A stretch of 37,347 nucleotides of DNA from Actinomadura sp. BRA 177 (GTDB lineage Bacteria; Actinomycetota; Actinomycetes; Streptosporangiales; Streptosporangiaceae): NCBI RefSeq assembly GCF_013372625.1, contig NZ_JABXFD010000330.1:1-37347 (forward strand). The letters are read 5' to 3'. The position numbers and the translations under genes are program-made. This document shows, piece after piece, positions 1-9,128 of the stretch; the first letter of the stretch is position 1; each line of letters opens with the position of its first letter. Below the pieces are notes generated by a model that did not search any database, had not been told where the DNA came from, and worked only from the letters and a program-made list of their open reading frames with translations.

Positions 1-49
1 GTCCGGCGCGAGTCGGCCGCGGTCAGCCCGCGGCCGACTCGCGCCGGAC
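1..49. terminator. Perfect 22-bp inverted repeat, likely terminator of the SARP gene
   Basis: Bases 1-22 are the exact reverse complement of 28-49, with a 5-base loop (23-27). The stop codon of the minus-strand SARP gene is read from bases 23-25 in the loop, so one arm encodes the last codons of the protein. A stem this long and GC-rich with a short loop fits a factor-independent terminator, possibly acting on both strands. There is no clear T tract, but the window starts at base 1, so the repeat may extend further left. Confidence 0.75.
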
Positions 50-892
50 CCGCAGCACCGCGTCCGCCGACTCCAGCAGCGGGTGCTGGCCGAGGATGTG
101 CCCGTACAGCCGCTGCAGGGACCGGCCGGGCTGCACGCCCAGCTCCTCGTCCAGCCGCTCCCGGATCCGGTGGAACAGGTGCAGCGCCTCCGACTGCCGG
201 CCGGCCCGGTAGAGCGCCAGCATGAGCAGCTCGCAGAGCCGCTCGCGGGTGGTATGGGAGGCCACCAGCCGCTGCAGCTCCGCGATGGCCTGCCGTTCCT
301 CGCCGAGCAGCATCCGGGCGCTGACGAGGTCCTCCCACGCGGCGAGCCGCCGCTCCTCCAGCAGCGCGGCGGCGCCCCGGCAGCGCCGCCCGGTGCGGGT
401 GTGCAGGAGCGCGGGGCCGTGCCACAGCGTGAGGCCGGCCTGCAGCAGGTCCCGGGCCCGCGCGGGGTCGTCGGTGAGCGCCGCGACCGCCCGCGCGCTG
501 AGGTCCAGGAAGCGGTTCCCGTCCACGAGGTCGCGCGGGATGTCCAGGACGTACCCGTTGTAGGCGGCCCGCAGCGGCAGCGCGGTGCCGGCGCGCTCCG
601 CGCAGTCGTGCAGCATTCTCCTGATCCGGGTCGCGTGCGCCTGCAGCGCATTGCGCGGATTGCGGAGAATTTCACCCGGCCACAATTCTTCGGTCAGTTC
701 GTCATGGGAGACCGTATTGCCGGCCTCCAGTGCGAGGGTGGCGAGCATGGTGCGCACCTTGCCCGCCCGCAGTTCGGTTCGATTCTTCCGGACGACGATG
801 GAGACGGTGCCGAGCAGGTCTATGCCCACCTCGTCCCCGGGGGCCGCACCGGCCGGTAGGCTCGGCTTCAGCCCCAGAATGTCAACGGTCAT
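23..892 (-). CDS. SARP-family pathway activator (RedD-like)
   Basis: 289-residue SARP transcription activator. The N-terminal OmpR-type winged-helix DNA-binding domain (about residues 15-105) starts at VGIDLLGTVSIVV and contains the ELWPGE motif. It is followed by the bacterial transcriptional activation domain (about 115-275) with the typical RERLCELLMLALYRAGRQSEAL stretch. The ATG at 892 is preferred because AAGG lies 6 bases upstream; an ATG at 898 has that AAGG directly against it, and a further ATG exists at 931. The gene lies just downstream of redY in the same direction, after a 243-base gap. By analogy with RedD of Streptomyces coelicolor it probably activates the biosynthetic operon. 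Its last eight codons form one arm of a perfect hairpin. The assignment as the cluster's activator rests on family and position. Confidence 0.85.
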   Translation of the reverse strand: MTVDILGLKPSLPAGAAPGDEVGIDLLGTVSIVVRKNRTELRAGKVRTMLATLALEAGNTVSHDELTEELWPGEILRNPRNALQAHATRIRRMLHDCAERAGTALPLRAAYNGYVLDIPRDLVDGNRFLDLSARAVAALTDDPARARDLLQAGLTLWHGPALLHTRTGRRCRGAAALLEERRLAAWEDLVSARMLLGEERQAIAELQRLVASHTTRERLCELLMLALYRAGRQSEALHLFHRIRERLDEELGVQPGRSLQRLYGHILGQHPLLESADAVLRVRRESAAG

Positions 893-1135
893 CAGCATCC
901 TTGACGTTGCGCGGAGAACGCTTCTCAGCATCGGCCAGCGGGGTTTGGCCGCCCTTTCTCAACAACTTTCCCAACGAAAGGCCGAACAACTGTTCAGCGG
1001 CCAGTCTTACAGAACCGGCGCCGATTTCGCCATCCACCCGTTGGCCATTCTCGTCTCAACGTCCACCGCCTGGACGAGATCGAACTCGTCCTTTCGTTGA
1101 GCCCGTCCGGACGCCTTCTCAACGCGACCGCCGGA
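893..1135 (-). promoter_or_regulatory. Upstream region of the SARP gene with repeated CTCAAC motifs
   Basis: This 243-base gap between redY and the SARP gene holds no supportable gene. CTCAAC occurs at 958-963, 1055-1060 and 1118-1123, and its complement GTTGAG at 1096-1101. CGTTGAG (1095-1101) and CTCAACG (1118-1124) form an inverted repeat that encloses the palindrome GTCCGGAC (1105-1112). It probably carries the SARP promoter and perhaps the end of the red operon transcript. I could not pick a convincing -35/-10 pair. Confidence 0.4.
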
Positions 1136-1447
1136 TCAGCTCCGCGCGTAGCCCGGCGCCAGCCGCTCGCCGGACAGCTCGTCCGTCACGGCGGCCATCT
1201 TCGAGAACGCCGTGACGAGCCGCTGGAACGCGGGCGTCTTCATGTCCCGCTCGAACTCGGCCGATCCGCTCACCCGGATGACCTCGAAGTACCGCCCGCC
1301 GCCCTCGCCGGGCGCGCGCAGGACGTCGAAGGCGAGCACGCTCGGCAGCTCGGGGCAGGTCGCGTAGTCGACGTCCCGCACCCACGTCTCGAACTCGGCG
1401 GGGTCGGTGCCGGGGTGCAGCCGGATGGTGTGGACGATGATCTCCAT
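1136..1447 (-). CDS. redY: RedY-like small protein
   Basis: 103 residues beginning MEIIVHTIRLHPG, with the motif DVLRAPGEGGGRYFEVIRVSG in the middle. Length, composition and position directly after redX-redW match RedY of prodiginine clusters, where redX, redW and redY are also consecutive. The alternating strand/helix pattern suggests a small dimeric alpha/beta-barrel protein (inference). RedY relatives also occur in bisindole pathways, but the precise step here is not established. GAGAGGA lies 8 bases before the ATG. The gene starts 13 bases after the stop of redW and is the last of the apparent operon. Confidence 0.8.
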   Translation of the reverse strand: MEIIVHTIRLHPGTDPAEFETWVRDVDYATCPELPSVLAFDVLRAPGEGGGRYFEVIRVSGSAEFERDMKTPAFQRLVTAFSKMAAVTDELSGERLAPGYARS

Positions 1448-1460
1448 GGGGGCGGTCCTC

Positions 1461-2624
1461 TCAGCGCCGGGGGGACGGCCGGCGGCGGCCGATGCCCAGG
1501 GCGCGCGCGATGTTGTTCTTCTGGATCTCGTTGGTGCCGGAGAAGATGCGCGCCGGCAGCGCGTCCCGCAGCAGGTCCCCCGGGCCGCCGTCGAGGACGC
1601 CGGCGGCGCCGCGCAACTGGACGGCGTCCAGGCCCAGCTTGACCGCCGCCTCGGTCACCGCTAGCTTGGCCAGCGCGGACGCGACGTCGCAGTCCTCGCC
1701 CGCCGACAGCCGCCGCGCCGCGTCGAACAGCAGCAGCCGCGCCGACTCCAGGGCCAGCACCATGTCCACGATGCGGTGGCTCACCGCCTGGAACTCCCCG
1801 ATCGGCGCGCCGAACTGCTCGCGTTCGGCGGCGAACGCGACGGTGTCGTCCAGGACGCGCCGCATCGCGCCCAGGTAGACGGCGAACAGGCAGGTGCGCT
1901 CCCACTTCATGGAACCGGTGAACACGGTCGCGCCGGTTCCCTCGGTGCCGAGGACGTGGCCGGCCGGAACGGCGCAGTCGTCGAAGTAGACGTCGGCCGT
2001 CGGCGATCCGCGCAGGCCCGTCTTGGCATAGGGGCGGCCGACCCGCAGGCCCGGCGTCCCGGCCTCGATGATGAACGCGGTCAGCCCGAAGAACCCGCCG
2101 GACGGGCGGGTGGCGGCCTGGACGATGAAAACGTCGGCGACGGGCGCGTTCGTCGTGAAGCACTTGCTCCCGTTGAGGAGGTAGTGGTCGCCTTGGCGTT
2201 CCGCCCGCGTCCGAAGGTTGAGGGTGTCGGAGCCGGCCTCGGGTTCGGTGATGCCGTGGGCGGCGATCCGCTCGCCCGAGCACAGGGCGGGCAGCCAGTG
2301 GCGTTTCTGCTCGTTCGTCCCGAACTCGACGATCGGCATCAGGCAGGCGAGCAGGTGGGCCGCGACCGAGAACGCGAATCCGGTGTCGGCGCAGCCCTCG
2401 CCGAGCGCCTCCAGCAGGACGGCGGCGGACTCGGCGTCCAGGCCGCTGCCGCCGTACTCGGCCGGGACGGTCGCGCCGGTCAGGCCCTGCTTCCCGGCGA
2501 GCCGCCAGCGCCGCCGGAAGTCCGCGGCGTCGAACGCGTCGGCTGCGGACGGCAGGTCGCGGCCCGCGAAGGCGAGCACCATGTCGCGCATCGCCGCGGT
2601 CTCCGGGGAGAGTCTGGAATTCAT
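1461..2624 (-). CDS. redW: L-prolyl-PCP dehydrogenase RedW (acyl-CoA dehydrogenase family)
   Basis: 387 residues, the normal length of an FAD-dependent acyl-CoA dehydrogenase. Family motifs include [45 protein letters not shown] and the C-terminal [14 protein letters not shown]. In prodiginine pathways RedW oxidises the prolyl group held on the carrier RedO to pyrrolyl-2-carboxyl, the precursor of ring A. The start overlaps the redX stop as ATGA (2621-2624), which makes the start choice firm and implies translational coupling. A separate role in lipid oxidation is unlikely given the neighbours redX, redM and redO. Confidence 0.92.
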   Translation of the reverse strand: MNSRLSPETAAMRDMVLAFAGRDLPSAADAFDAADFRRRWRLAGKQGLTGATVPAEYGGSGLDAESAAVLLEALGEGCADTGFAFSVAAHLLACLMPIVEFGTNEQKRHWLPALCSGERIAAHGITEPEAGSDTLNLRTRAERQGDHYLLNGSKCFTTNAPVADVFIVQAATRPSGGFFGLTAFIIEAGTPGLRVGRPYAKTGLRGSPTADVYFDDCAVPAGHVLGTEGTGATVFTGSMKWERTCLFAVYLGAMRRVLDDTVAFAAEREQFGAPIGEFQAVSHRIVDMVLALESARLLLFDAARRLSAGEDCDVASALAKLAVTEAAVKLGLDAVQLRGAAGVLDGGPGDLLRDALPARIFSGTNEIQKNNIARALGIGRRRPSPRR

Positions 2625-5311
2625 CCGGCTCCGTCCTGGTACTCCTCGATGAGCAGGTGGTAGTTGATCCCGCCGGTGCCGAACGAGCTGACCCCGGCCC
2701 GGCGCGGCCTGCCGGCCCGGGCGGGCCACGGTTCGGGCGCCGCCGGCAGCCGGGCCGGGATGTCGTCCAGCGGCAGGCCAGGGGCGGGCGTCCGCAGGTT
2801 CGCGTTCGGCGGGAACGTGCGCGCCCGGATGCCGAGCAGCGCCTTCAGCAGCCCGGCGGCGCCGGCGGCGGCGAATGTGTGCCCGAAGAAGCCCTTCGCC
2901 GAGCCGATCACCAGCGGGTGCGGGCGGCCCGGCTTGGCGTAGACCTCGGCGGTGGCGGCGATCTCCACCCGGTCGCCGACCCGCGTCCCGGTCCCGTGGG
3001 CCTCCAGGTAGTCGACGGCGGACGGGTCGAAATCGACCTGCTCGAACGCCTGCCGCATCGCGCGGACCTGCCCGTCGGCGTCCGGTGCGATCAGCGACCG
3101 GGCGTCGCTGGAGCCGCCCATGGCGCGCAGCACGCCGTGGATCCGGTCGCCGTCGCGGACGGCGTCCGGCAGCCGTTTGAGCAGGAACAGCGCGCAGCCG
3201 TCGCCGGGGCTGAACCCGTCGGCGGCGGCGTCGAAGGGGGTGATCCGGGTGTGCGACAGCAGGCCGAGGGCGGAGCAGAGGACCAGGTCGCGCGGGTTGC
3301 ACGCCAGCTCGGCGCCGCCGGCGAGCACGAAGTCGGCCTGCCCGGACCGCAGCGCACCGAGCGCGATGTCCAGCGCCGCGAGCGACGACGCGCAGGCCGC
3401 CTCGACGGCGACGGGCACGGCCGGCAGCCGGTACTCGCCGGCGATCAGCGCGGCGATGCCGCCGGCGAGGCAGCCGTCCAGATCCATCGGCGCGAACGGT
3501 TCGCCGGACGCCTGGAAGCGGTGGCGGACGCGGCCGCGCAGCAGGGCGCGGACGCGCTCGGACGGCGGGGCGGGGTCCGTCTCCAGTTCCGCGACGGCAC
3601 GTTCGGCGTGGAGGCGCCGGTCCCGGGTGGGGCTCAGGTTGGTGCCGATCGCCACCATGCCGGGACGGCCCGCCAGCGTTTCCATGCGTCCGTAGCGGGT
3701 GAGCGTCTCGGCGGCGACCGCGAGAGCCACGCGCTGCACGGCGTCCATCGCCGCGTACCGGCGCGGCGTGATGCGCAGCCCGTCAGGCGGCGCGTCGGGC
3801 ACCGGCACGTGAGCGCCCAGCCCGGTGTAGCTGTGGGTGAGACTGACGCCCTCCTCCTGGACGTAGAGGTCGCGGTCGAGGACGTCGTCCGGCAACGGGG
3901 CGATGCGGTCTTCGCCGGAGTGGACGGCCGCCCAGAAACCGTCGGCGTCCGGGGCTCCGGCGAAGCGCCCGCCGAACCCGACGACGGCGATCGGCTCGGG
4001 CCGGCTCGTGCCGACGGCCGCCGATCTGGGGGGCTCCGGGCTGCGCGAGTCGTGCTCCTCCAGCAGGAGGTGGCAGAGCGTGCCCGTCAGCGAGGCCCCG
4101 AGGACGGCGGCTCGGCGCGGCTCCGGGCCGGCCGGCCAGTCCTCGGCCGTCCGGACGGAGCGGAAAGGCCCGCCGGGAGATGCCTCCGCGTGCGGCGGCA
4201 GCCTGCGGTGGTAGAGGGCGAGCGCGGTCTTCGCGACGGCGGCGAGCCCGGCACCGGCGAAGGTTCGGCCCGGCCCGTCCGCGAGCCCGCCGAGGGCCAC
4301 CGACGCGGGCGGGACGTCCCCGAACAGCCGGCCCAGCGCGGCCGACTCGGCGTCCGCCGCCGCAGGCGGCCCGCTGACCGCGCGTTCCACGTATCCGACC
4401 AACCGGGGCGGCACGCCCGCCGCCTCGTGGCAGGTGCGGGCCACGCGGTACCGCCGTTCGACGGACGTCGAGTACCGCAGCACCCCGGGACGGGCGTCAT
4501 GCTCCAGCGCGCATTCGAGGATCGAGGCGTAGATCCGGTCCCCGTCGCGGACGGCGGACGACCGCCGCTTCAGCAGCAGCGCCCCAACGCCCTCGCCGGG
4601 GTCGGCGGGCAGCCCCTTCGCCGCCAGCAACTCCCCGAACAGCGGGCTTTCGCGGCGCTGCCCGGCCAGCACGAGCACCGCGTCGCACAGGTCACCGCGC
4701 AGCCCGTTGACCGCGTGCGCGAGCGCCGCGAACGACGTCGCGTCCGCCGACTCCACGGTCAGCGTGCGGCCCCGCAGCCGGAACGCGCCCGCGATCCGGG
4801 CCGGGATCGTGCTCGCCATCTCCCCGACCCGGTCGTGCGGGGACGCGCCGAACCGCTCGGCGAGCCCCGCCCGCACCTCCTCCGCCGCCCGCGCCGCGAC
4901 CGGCCGGGCGTGCCCGCCGAGCAGGGCCGGCACCTCCCGTTCGAGGTCGCGGGCGTACCGCGCGGCCTCGACGCGGAGCGCGTTGGCGTACTGGCGGTCG
5001 AGGCCGAAGCAGGTCCCGGCGATGACGTCGGTGCGGTCGGTGCCGAGCGGGCGCCCGGTGTATCCGGCGTCGGTGAGGCACTGCCGGGCCGCCTCCAGCA
5101 TGAGGACCTGCATGCGGGTCATCGACCGCCGCTGCACCGGCGGGATGCCGAAGCGGGCGACGTCGACGTCCACCTCGTCCAGCCCCGGAGGGGGACCCGG
5201 CGCGGGCGGGCTTTCACACAGCCGCGTCCAGTAGTCGCCGGCACCGCGCACCCCCGGGTAGAGGCACGCGATGCCGGCGATCGCGATGGGTTCGCGCACG
5301 GGACCCGTCAC
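2621..5311 (-). CDS. redX: Double ketosynthase RedX (pyrrolyl-malonyl condensing enzyme)
   Basis: 896 residues made of two ketosynthase-like domains. The C-terminal one (about 435-880) has the nucleophile Cys640 in VEAACASSL, then EAHGTGT and the [11 protein letters not shown] histidine motif. The N-terminal one (about 5-415) has VESADATSF, so Asp190 stands where the cysteine should be; it should be catalytically dead and may act as a chain-length-factor-like partner. In prodiginine synthesis this enzyme condenses pyrrolyl-2-carboxyl on RedO with malonate on RedN. It starts with GTG overlapping the redG stop (GTGA, 5308-5311). A PKS outside the red pathway is not supported, since AT, KR and ACP domains are absent here. 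Confidence 0.9.
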   Translation of the reverse strand: MTGPVREPIAIAGIACLYPGVRGAGDYWTRLCESPPAPGPPPGLDEVDVDVARFGIPPVQRRSMTRMQVLMLEAARQCLTDAGYTGRPLGTDRTDVIAGTCFGLDRQYANALRVEAARYARDLEREVPALLGGHARPVAARAAEEVRAGLAERFGASPHDRVGEMASTIPARIAGAFRLRGRTLTVESADATSFAALAHAVNGLRGDLCDAVLVLAGQRRESPLFGELLAAKGLPADPGEGVGALLLKRRSSAVRDGDRIYASILECALEHDARPGVLRYSTSVERRYRVARTCHEAAGVPPRLVGYVERAVSGPPAAADAESAALGRLFGDVPPASVALGGLADGPGRTFAGAGLAAVAKTALALYHRRLPPHAEASPGGPFRSVRTAEDWPAGPEPRRAAVLGASLTGTLCHLLLEEHDSRSPEPPRSAAVGTSRPEPIAVVGFGGRFAGAPDADGFWAAVHSGEDRIAPLPDDVLDRDLYVQEEGVSLTHSYTGLGAHVPVPDAPPDGLRITPRRYAAMDAVQRVALAVAAETLTRYGRMETLAGRPGMVAIGTNLSPTRDRRLHAERAVAELETDPAPPSERVRALLRGRVRHRFQASGEPFAPMDLDGCLAGGIAALIAGEYRLPAVPVAVEAACASSLAALDIALGALRSGQADFVLAGGAELACNPRDLVLCSALGLLSHTRITPFDAAADGFSPGDGCALFLLKRLPDAVRDGDRIHGVLRAMGGSSDARSLIAPDADGQVRAMRQAFEQVDFDPSAVDYLEAHGTGTRVGDRVEIAATAEVYAKPGRPHPLVIGSAKGFFGHTFAAAGAAGLLKALLGIRARTFPPNANLRTPAPGLPLDDIPARLPAAPEPWPARAGRPRRAGVSSFGTGGINYHLLIEEYQDGAG

Positions 5312-6453
5312 ACCTTCGCCGCGTCCTCCGCGGACGCCCCGTTGAGCGCGGCCGGCTTCTCCGGATCGGCGCCGTCGTCCACAGCGCCGTCGTCCGCAGC
5401 GCCTTCACCCACAGCGCCTTCACCCACCAGGCCCGCCTCCTTGCGCAGCTGGTCGCGCATCACGACGTACTTGGCGTTCAGCTCGTCCACGGCGACGAAC
5501 CGGTTGACGCCGCGTCCGGTGACCCTGGGCTCGATGCGGGTGACGATGTTCATGTCCTGCACCTCCTGGACGCGCTTCTGCGCGAACAGCGCGAGCTTCG
5601 GCAGGACGCGCCGCAGGCTCGGCGCCCGCAGCAGCGGCGCGAGGTGCTTGTCCTCGTACCAGCGGAACAGCACCTGGGTGTGCTCGTCGTCGACGGGCGT
5701 CATCCAGATCGTGACGTCGAACGGCTCGGTGTGGATGTGCACCATGCCGGGGAACGTGAAGGTGACCGACATCGGCGCGACGTTCGTCGGGTCGCCCTCG
5801 CCGACCAGCCGGAACGTGTGCCGGAGCGTCGTCCCGTCCACCTCCAGGCGGCTGTCCTCGACCTTGGTCATCGCGAGGTAGCGGCGGCGGCCGTCCAGCC
5901 CGAGCTTCTTCGGGGTGCCGCTCCAGCCGACGTAGTCGAGCACGTTGAACCAGTGGTCCCGGTGGACGACGGGCACGTGGTAGAAGTCCAGCAGGCTCTC
6001 GATATAGCGGGTGTAGTGGACGGGCTGCTGCCAGGCGCTCGTCGCGTGGACGTCCTCGCGGTCGGCGACCTCGGGCGGGATCCGCACGTCCGGCAGCACC
6101 TCCCGGTCGTCCCCCCACCACAGCCAGATGAGGCCGTTGCGCTCGCGGACGTGGTAGGTGTCCAGCCGCATCGACTTCGGGATGCGGCCGCCCGTGCCCA
6201 GGCAGGGCGCGAGGGTGCACTGCCCGTCGGCCGCGAACCGGAAGTCGTGGTAGGGGCAGCCGAGGGTGTCGCCGCGCAGCCGGCCGTCCGCCATGTTGGC
6301 GCCCTTGTGCGGGCAGCGCGCCGACTGGCAGATCAGCCGCCCGGCGGTGTCGCGCCACAGGACGAGCTCCAGGCCCATGCGCCGCGCGCCGGTGGGCCGC
6401 TTGGTGCCGACGTCCTCGGACCGGAGGATGGCGTACCACTGGTCGGGAATCAT
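5308..6453 (-). CDS. redG: Rieske oxygenase-like oxidative cyclase RedG
   Basis: 381 residues beginning MIPDQWYAILRSEDVG. The N-terminal Rieske domain has CPHKG and CPYHDF (Cys-X-His plus Cys-X2-His) for the 2Fe-2S cluster. The catalytic domain contains ESLLDFYHVPVVHRDH, which supplies the mononuclear iron ligands. RedG-type enzymes close the carbocycle of prodiginines by C-H activation of the alkyl chain (for example streptorubin B), so a cyclic product is predicted. The start overlaps the redH stop as ATGA, with a GAAGGAAG-type ribosome site upstream. The last 40 or so residues are an acidic, Gly/Ala-rich tail built on a 15-bp DNA repeat, likely disordered and not needed for the fold. Ring size cannot be read from the sequence. 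Confidence 0.9.
   Translation of the reverse strand: MIPDQWYAILRSEDVGTKRPTGARRMGLELVLWRDTAGRLICQSARCPHKGANMADGRLRGDTLGCPYHDFRFAADGQCTLAPCLGTGGRIPKSMRLDTYHVRERNGLIWLWWGDDREVLPDVRIPPEVADREDVHATSAWQQPVHYTRYIESLLDFYHVPVVHRDHWFNVLDYVGWSGTPKKLGLDGRRRYLAMTKVEDSRLEVDGTTLRHTFRLVGEGDPTNVAPMSVTFTFPGMVHIHTEPFDVTIWMTPVDDEHTQVLFRWYEDKHLAPLLRAPSLRRVLPKLALFAQKRVQEVQDMNIVTRIEPRVTGRGVNRFVAVDELNAKYVVMRDQLRKEAGLVGEGAVGEGAADDGAVDDGADPEKPAALNGASAEDAAKV
5369..5428. repeat. Four 15-bp tandem repeats in the 3' end of redG
   Basis: Units 5369-5383, 5384-5398, 5399-5413 and 5414-5428 follow the patterns GCGCCGTCGTCCRCA and GCGCCTTCACCCACM. The 15-base length keeps the reading frame and encodes the GEGAV / ADDGA repeats of the RedG C-terminal tail. 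Confidence 0.85.
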
Positions 6454-9128
6454 CCGTTCTTCCTTTCGTCGGTCTCGACGACCTCGACCACGCCCCGGTC
6501 GCCGTCCACCGTGACGAGGTCGCCGGTCTTGATCGTCTGCGTGGCGTGCTTGGTGTTGACCACCGAGGGGACGCGGAACTCGCGGGACACGATCGAGCTG
6601 TGCGAGAGCATGGAGCCGATGTCGGTGACGACCGCGCCCGCGATCGCGAACAGCGGCGTCCAGGACGCGTCGGTGAAGCGGGTCACCAGGACCTCGCCGA
6701 CCTGGAACTCGTCGGCCTGCCAGACGAGGTCCTCGATGATGCGGGCCCGCCCGACGACGCGGCCGGGGCTGGCGCCGAGGCCCTCCAGCCGGACGCCGCC
6801 CGGGGCCGGGCGGACGGCCTCGGTGACGTCCCATTCGCCGACGAGGCTGAGCGGCGGCTCCGGCAGCCGGGCGTAGCCCTGGAACGTCCGCCGGGCCTCC
6901 TCCAGCTTCGCGCGGGAGAACACCTCGCGGGCGTCCCGGTCGCCGGCCAGGTACTCCAGGACGTCGGCGAAGTCGAGGTCGGCGACCTCGTCCAGGGACC
7001 GCAGCACCCCGGCGGCGACGAGCCGGCGGCCGACCTCGTAGACGGCGCGCCGCACCAGCCAGATCGAGGTGATCATCGACATGCGGGTGGTCTCGCGGAG
7101 CCGGCTGCACGTCTCGTACAGCGACATGACCTGCTCGATCGCGCGGCGCTTGGGCGCGGGCAGCCGCAGCAGCGCCTCCCCGGCCGCGTCCTCGCCGGGG
7201 TCGTGGGCGCGGTCGAGGACGTCGTCGATGGAGAAGCCCTCGTCGGCGTAGCGGCGGATCATCTGGAAGACGTAGGACGGGTCGTCGATCCAGCGCGGGT
7301 GGGTCAGCTCCATCTCCTGCCGCCCGCGCGTGCCGTTCTCGCGCAGGAACGGCACCATGTGGGCGTCCCAGAAGGCGCGGCCGGCCTCGTCCGCGCGGAG
7401 CAGGGCGGGGACGTCGGCCCCGGCGCCGCCCCGGATGATCTCCATGACGCGGTCGTCGCGCCGGGCGACCTGGGCGAGCGCCCAGATCTCGCGGGCGGAC
7501 TCGACCGTCCGCAGGCTGGACATGTCGGTCTTGATCCGGTTCCGCAGGCCGGCGCCCTCCCGGCCGAGCCAGGCGCCGCACATCGCTTCGAGCACCCCGT
7601 AGAAGCCGAACGCGTTCATGTAGTACGGCATGTAGCCGACGTGCATGTCGTGGAAGTAGGCGAGCCGCCGCGCCAGCTCGGCCTTCAGTTCCGGACGGTC
7701 GAGCCGGGTCAGGTCGATGCCCTGGGCGCGGTCGAACTCGTAGAACCGGGACCGCACCATCCGCCGGGCGCGCTTCTTCATGTTCCGCAGCTCGGCGATG
7801 GACGTCCTGAGCCAGAACCCGGCCGCCTTCAGCTCCTCGACGCCGCCCGGCCATGTGCCGAACGGGTTCTCGTAGGCGTCGAGGTCCACTTCCTCGCTGA
7901 CGAAGCGGCTCGTGAAGCGGCTCTGGTCCTTGGTGGGGAGGCACTGGCCGAGCATGTAGGCGGTGTAGGAGATGTTCAGGTAGACGTGGCCTTGCAGGTA
8001 TCCCATGTGCAGCGACATGTCGCCGGGGTCGCGGACGCCCGTCGACACGGCGCAGCCGCGGTGGACGTTGTGCTGGTAGTACTGCGCGAACGACTGGCCG
8101 AGCGGCGACAGGCCGCCGGTGAAGATCTCGCCGATGTCCATGCGCGACCACAGCGTCCCCCGCTGGACGGCCTCGGGCTGCGGGTGCAGGTAGGGGCTGG
8201 TCCGCCGGTCGCGGACGGGCGTGGTCGTGATCGGGCGGGTCTGCAGCAGGTACGGCCGCCCGTCCCGCACGGCCCATTCGATGTCCTGCTCGGCGCCGTA
8301 GTGGTCGCGGACCCGCACGGCCAGTCCCGCCAGCTCGGCCAGTTCGGCGGGCATCAGGCACGGCGTGTTGCGGGCGGCGGCGTCCACCTTGACCAGGCCG
8401 ACCGTCCCGGGCTCGACCGGCGCGCACTTGGTGACCTTGTACCGGATCTTCTGGTCGACGACCTCCGGGCCGGCCGGGTCGACGAGGAAGAAGTCGGAGG
8501 TGACCTTGCCCGCGACGAGTCCCTCGCCGAGCCCCCAGCACGCCTCCACGACGAACCGGTCGGTGCGTCCGCTGACGGGGTCGCGGGTGAACAGCACCCC
8601 GCCGGTGTCGGCGTGCACCATCTGCTGGACGACCACGGCGATCGACCCGGCGTGCGACGCGTCGCGGTAGGCGGCGGCGCGGTCGGTCCACAGCGACGCC
8701 CAGCACACCTTGACGGCGTCGAGGAGCGCGCCGTCCCCGGCGGTGTCGAGGACGGTGTCGTGCTGGCCCGCGAACGAGTGCGACGCGGAGTCCTCGGCGG
8801 ACGCCGACGACCGGACGGCGACGCGGGGCCGCCCGAGATCCCCGTACGCCTCCAGGATCGCCGCCGCGATGCCGTCCGGGACGTCCGCGGCCACGATGCG
8901 TTCCCGCAGCTTGGCGGGCTCGGTCCCGGCGATGTCGGCGTCCAGGCCGGTCTCCCGCAGGAACCGCTCGAACAGCGCGGTCGTCAGGCAGAACGCGGGC
9001 GGGACGGGCAGCCCCGCGCGGAGCATCTCGTCCAGCCGGGTCGCCTTGCCGCCGAGCAGCGCGGCGGGCGGGACGTCACCCGCGCCCAGCACGAGGATCT
9101 GCCGCTTCACGGAAGTCTTGGTCGCCAT
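6450..9128 (-). CDS. redH: Bipyrrole-alkylpyrrole condensing enzyme RedH
   Basis: 892-residue member of the PEP synthase/PPDK-like family (RedH/PigC). The N-terminal ATP-grasp region (about 15-330) has AVRSSASAEDSASHSFAGQ, GGVLFTRDPVSG and YLLQTRPITT. The long middle region is specific to this family. The C-terminal phosphohistidine domain (about 775-885) has GLGASPGRVVG and the putative phosphorylated His843 in GSMLSHSSIVSREFRVPS. It uses ATP to join the methoxy-bipyrrole carbaldehyde (MBC) to a 2-alkylpyrrole, forming the tripyrrole. The ATG overlaps the redI stop by one base (TGATG), with GAGGAG 8 bases before it. The redI-redH-redG order is the same as in known red clusters. Confidence 0.93.
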   Translation of the reverse strand: MATKTSVKRQILVLGAGDVPPAALLGGKATRLDEMLRAGLPVPPAFCLTTALFERFLRETGLDADIAGTEPAKLRERIVAADVPDGIAAAILEAYGDLGRPRVAVRSSASAEDSASHSFAGQHDTVLDTAGDGALLDAVKVCWASLWTDRAAAYRDASHAGSIAVVVQQMVHADTGGVLFTRDPVSGRTDRFVVEACWGLGEGLVAGKVTSDFFLVDPAGPEVVDQKIRYKVTKCAPVEPGTVGLVKVDAAARNTPCLMPAELAELAGLAVRVRDHYGAEQDIEWAVRDGRPYLLQTRPITTTPVRDRRTSPYLHPQPEAVQRGTLWSRMDIGEIFTGGLSPLGQSFAQYYQHNVHRGCAVSTGVRDPGDMSLHMGYLQGHVYLNISYTAYMLGQCLPTKDQSRFTSRFVSEEVDLDAYENPFGTWPGGVEELKAAGFWLRTSIAELRNMKKRARRMVRSRFYEFDRAQGIDLTRLDRPELKAELARRLAYFHDMHVGYMPYYMNAFGFYGVLEAMCGAWLGREGAGLRNRIKTDMSSLRTVESAREIWALAQVARRDDRVMEIIRGGAGADVPALLRADEAGRAFWDAHMVPFLRENGTRGRQEMELTHPRWIDDPSYVFQMIRRYADEGFSIDDVLDRAHDPGEDAAGEALLRLPAPKRRAIEQVMSLYETCSRLRETTRMSMITSIWLVRRAVYEVGRRLVAAGVLRSLDEVADLDFADVLEYLAGDRDAREVFSRAKLEEARRTFQGYARLPEPPLSLVGEWDVTEAVRPAPGGVRLEGLGASPGRVVGRARIIEDLVWQADEFQVGEVLVTRFTDASWTPLFAIAGAVVTDIGSMLSHSSIVSREFRVPSVVNTKHATQTIKTGDLVTVDGDRGVVEVVETDERKNG

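Noticed and set aside
2657..5881. Very long plus-strand open frame opposite redX
   Set aside because: It is rich in Arg/Gly/Ala, has no domain motifs, and mirrors the real redX and redG genes; long antisense frames are normal in DNA of this GC bias. The same holds for the frames at 6546-9434, 10955-14443 and 17048-18982.
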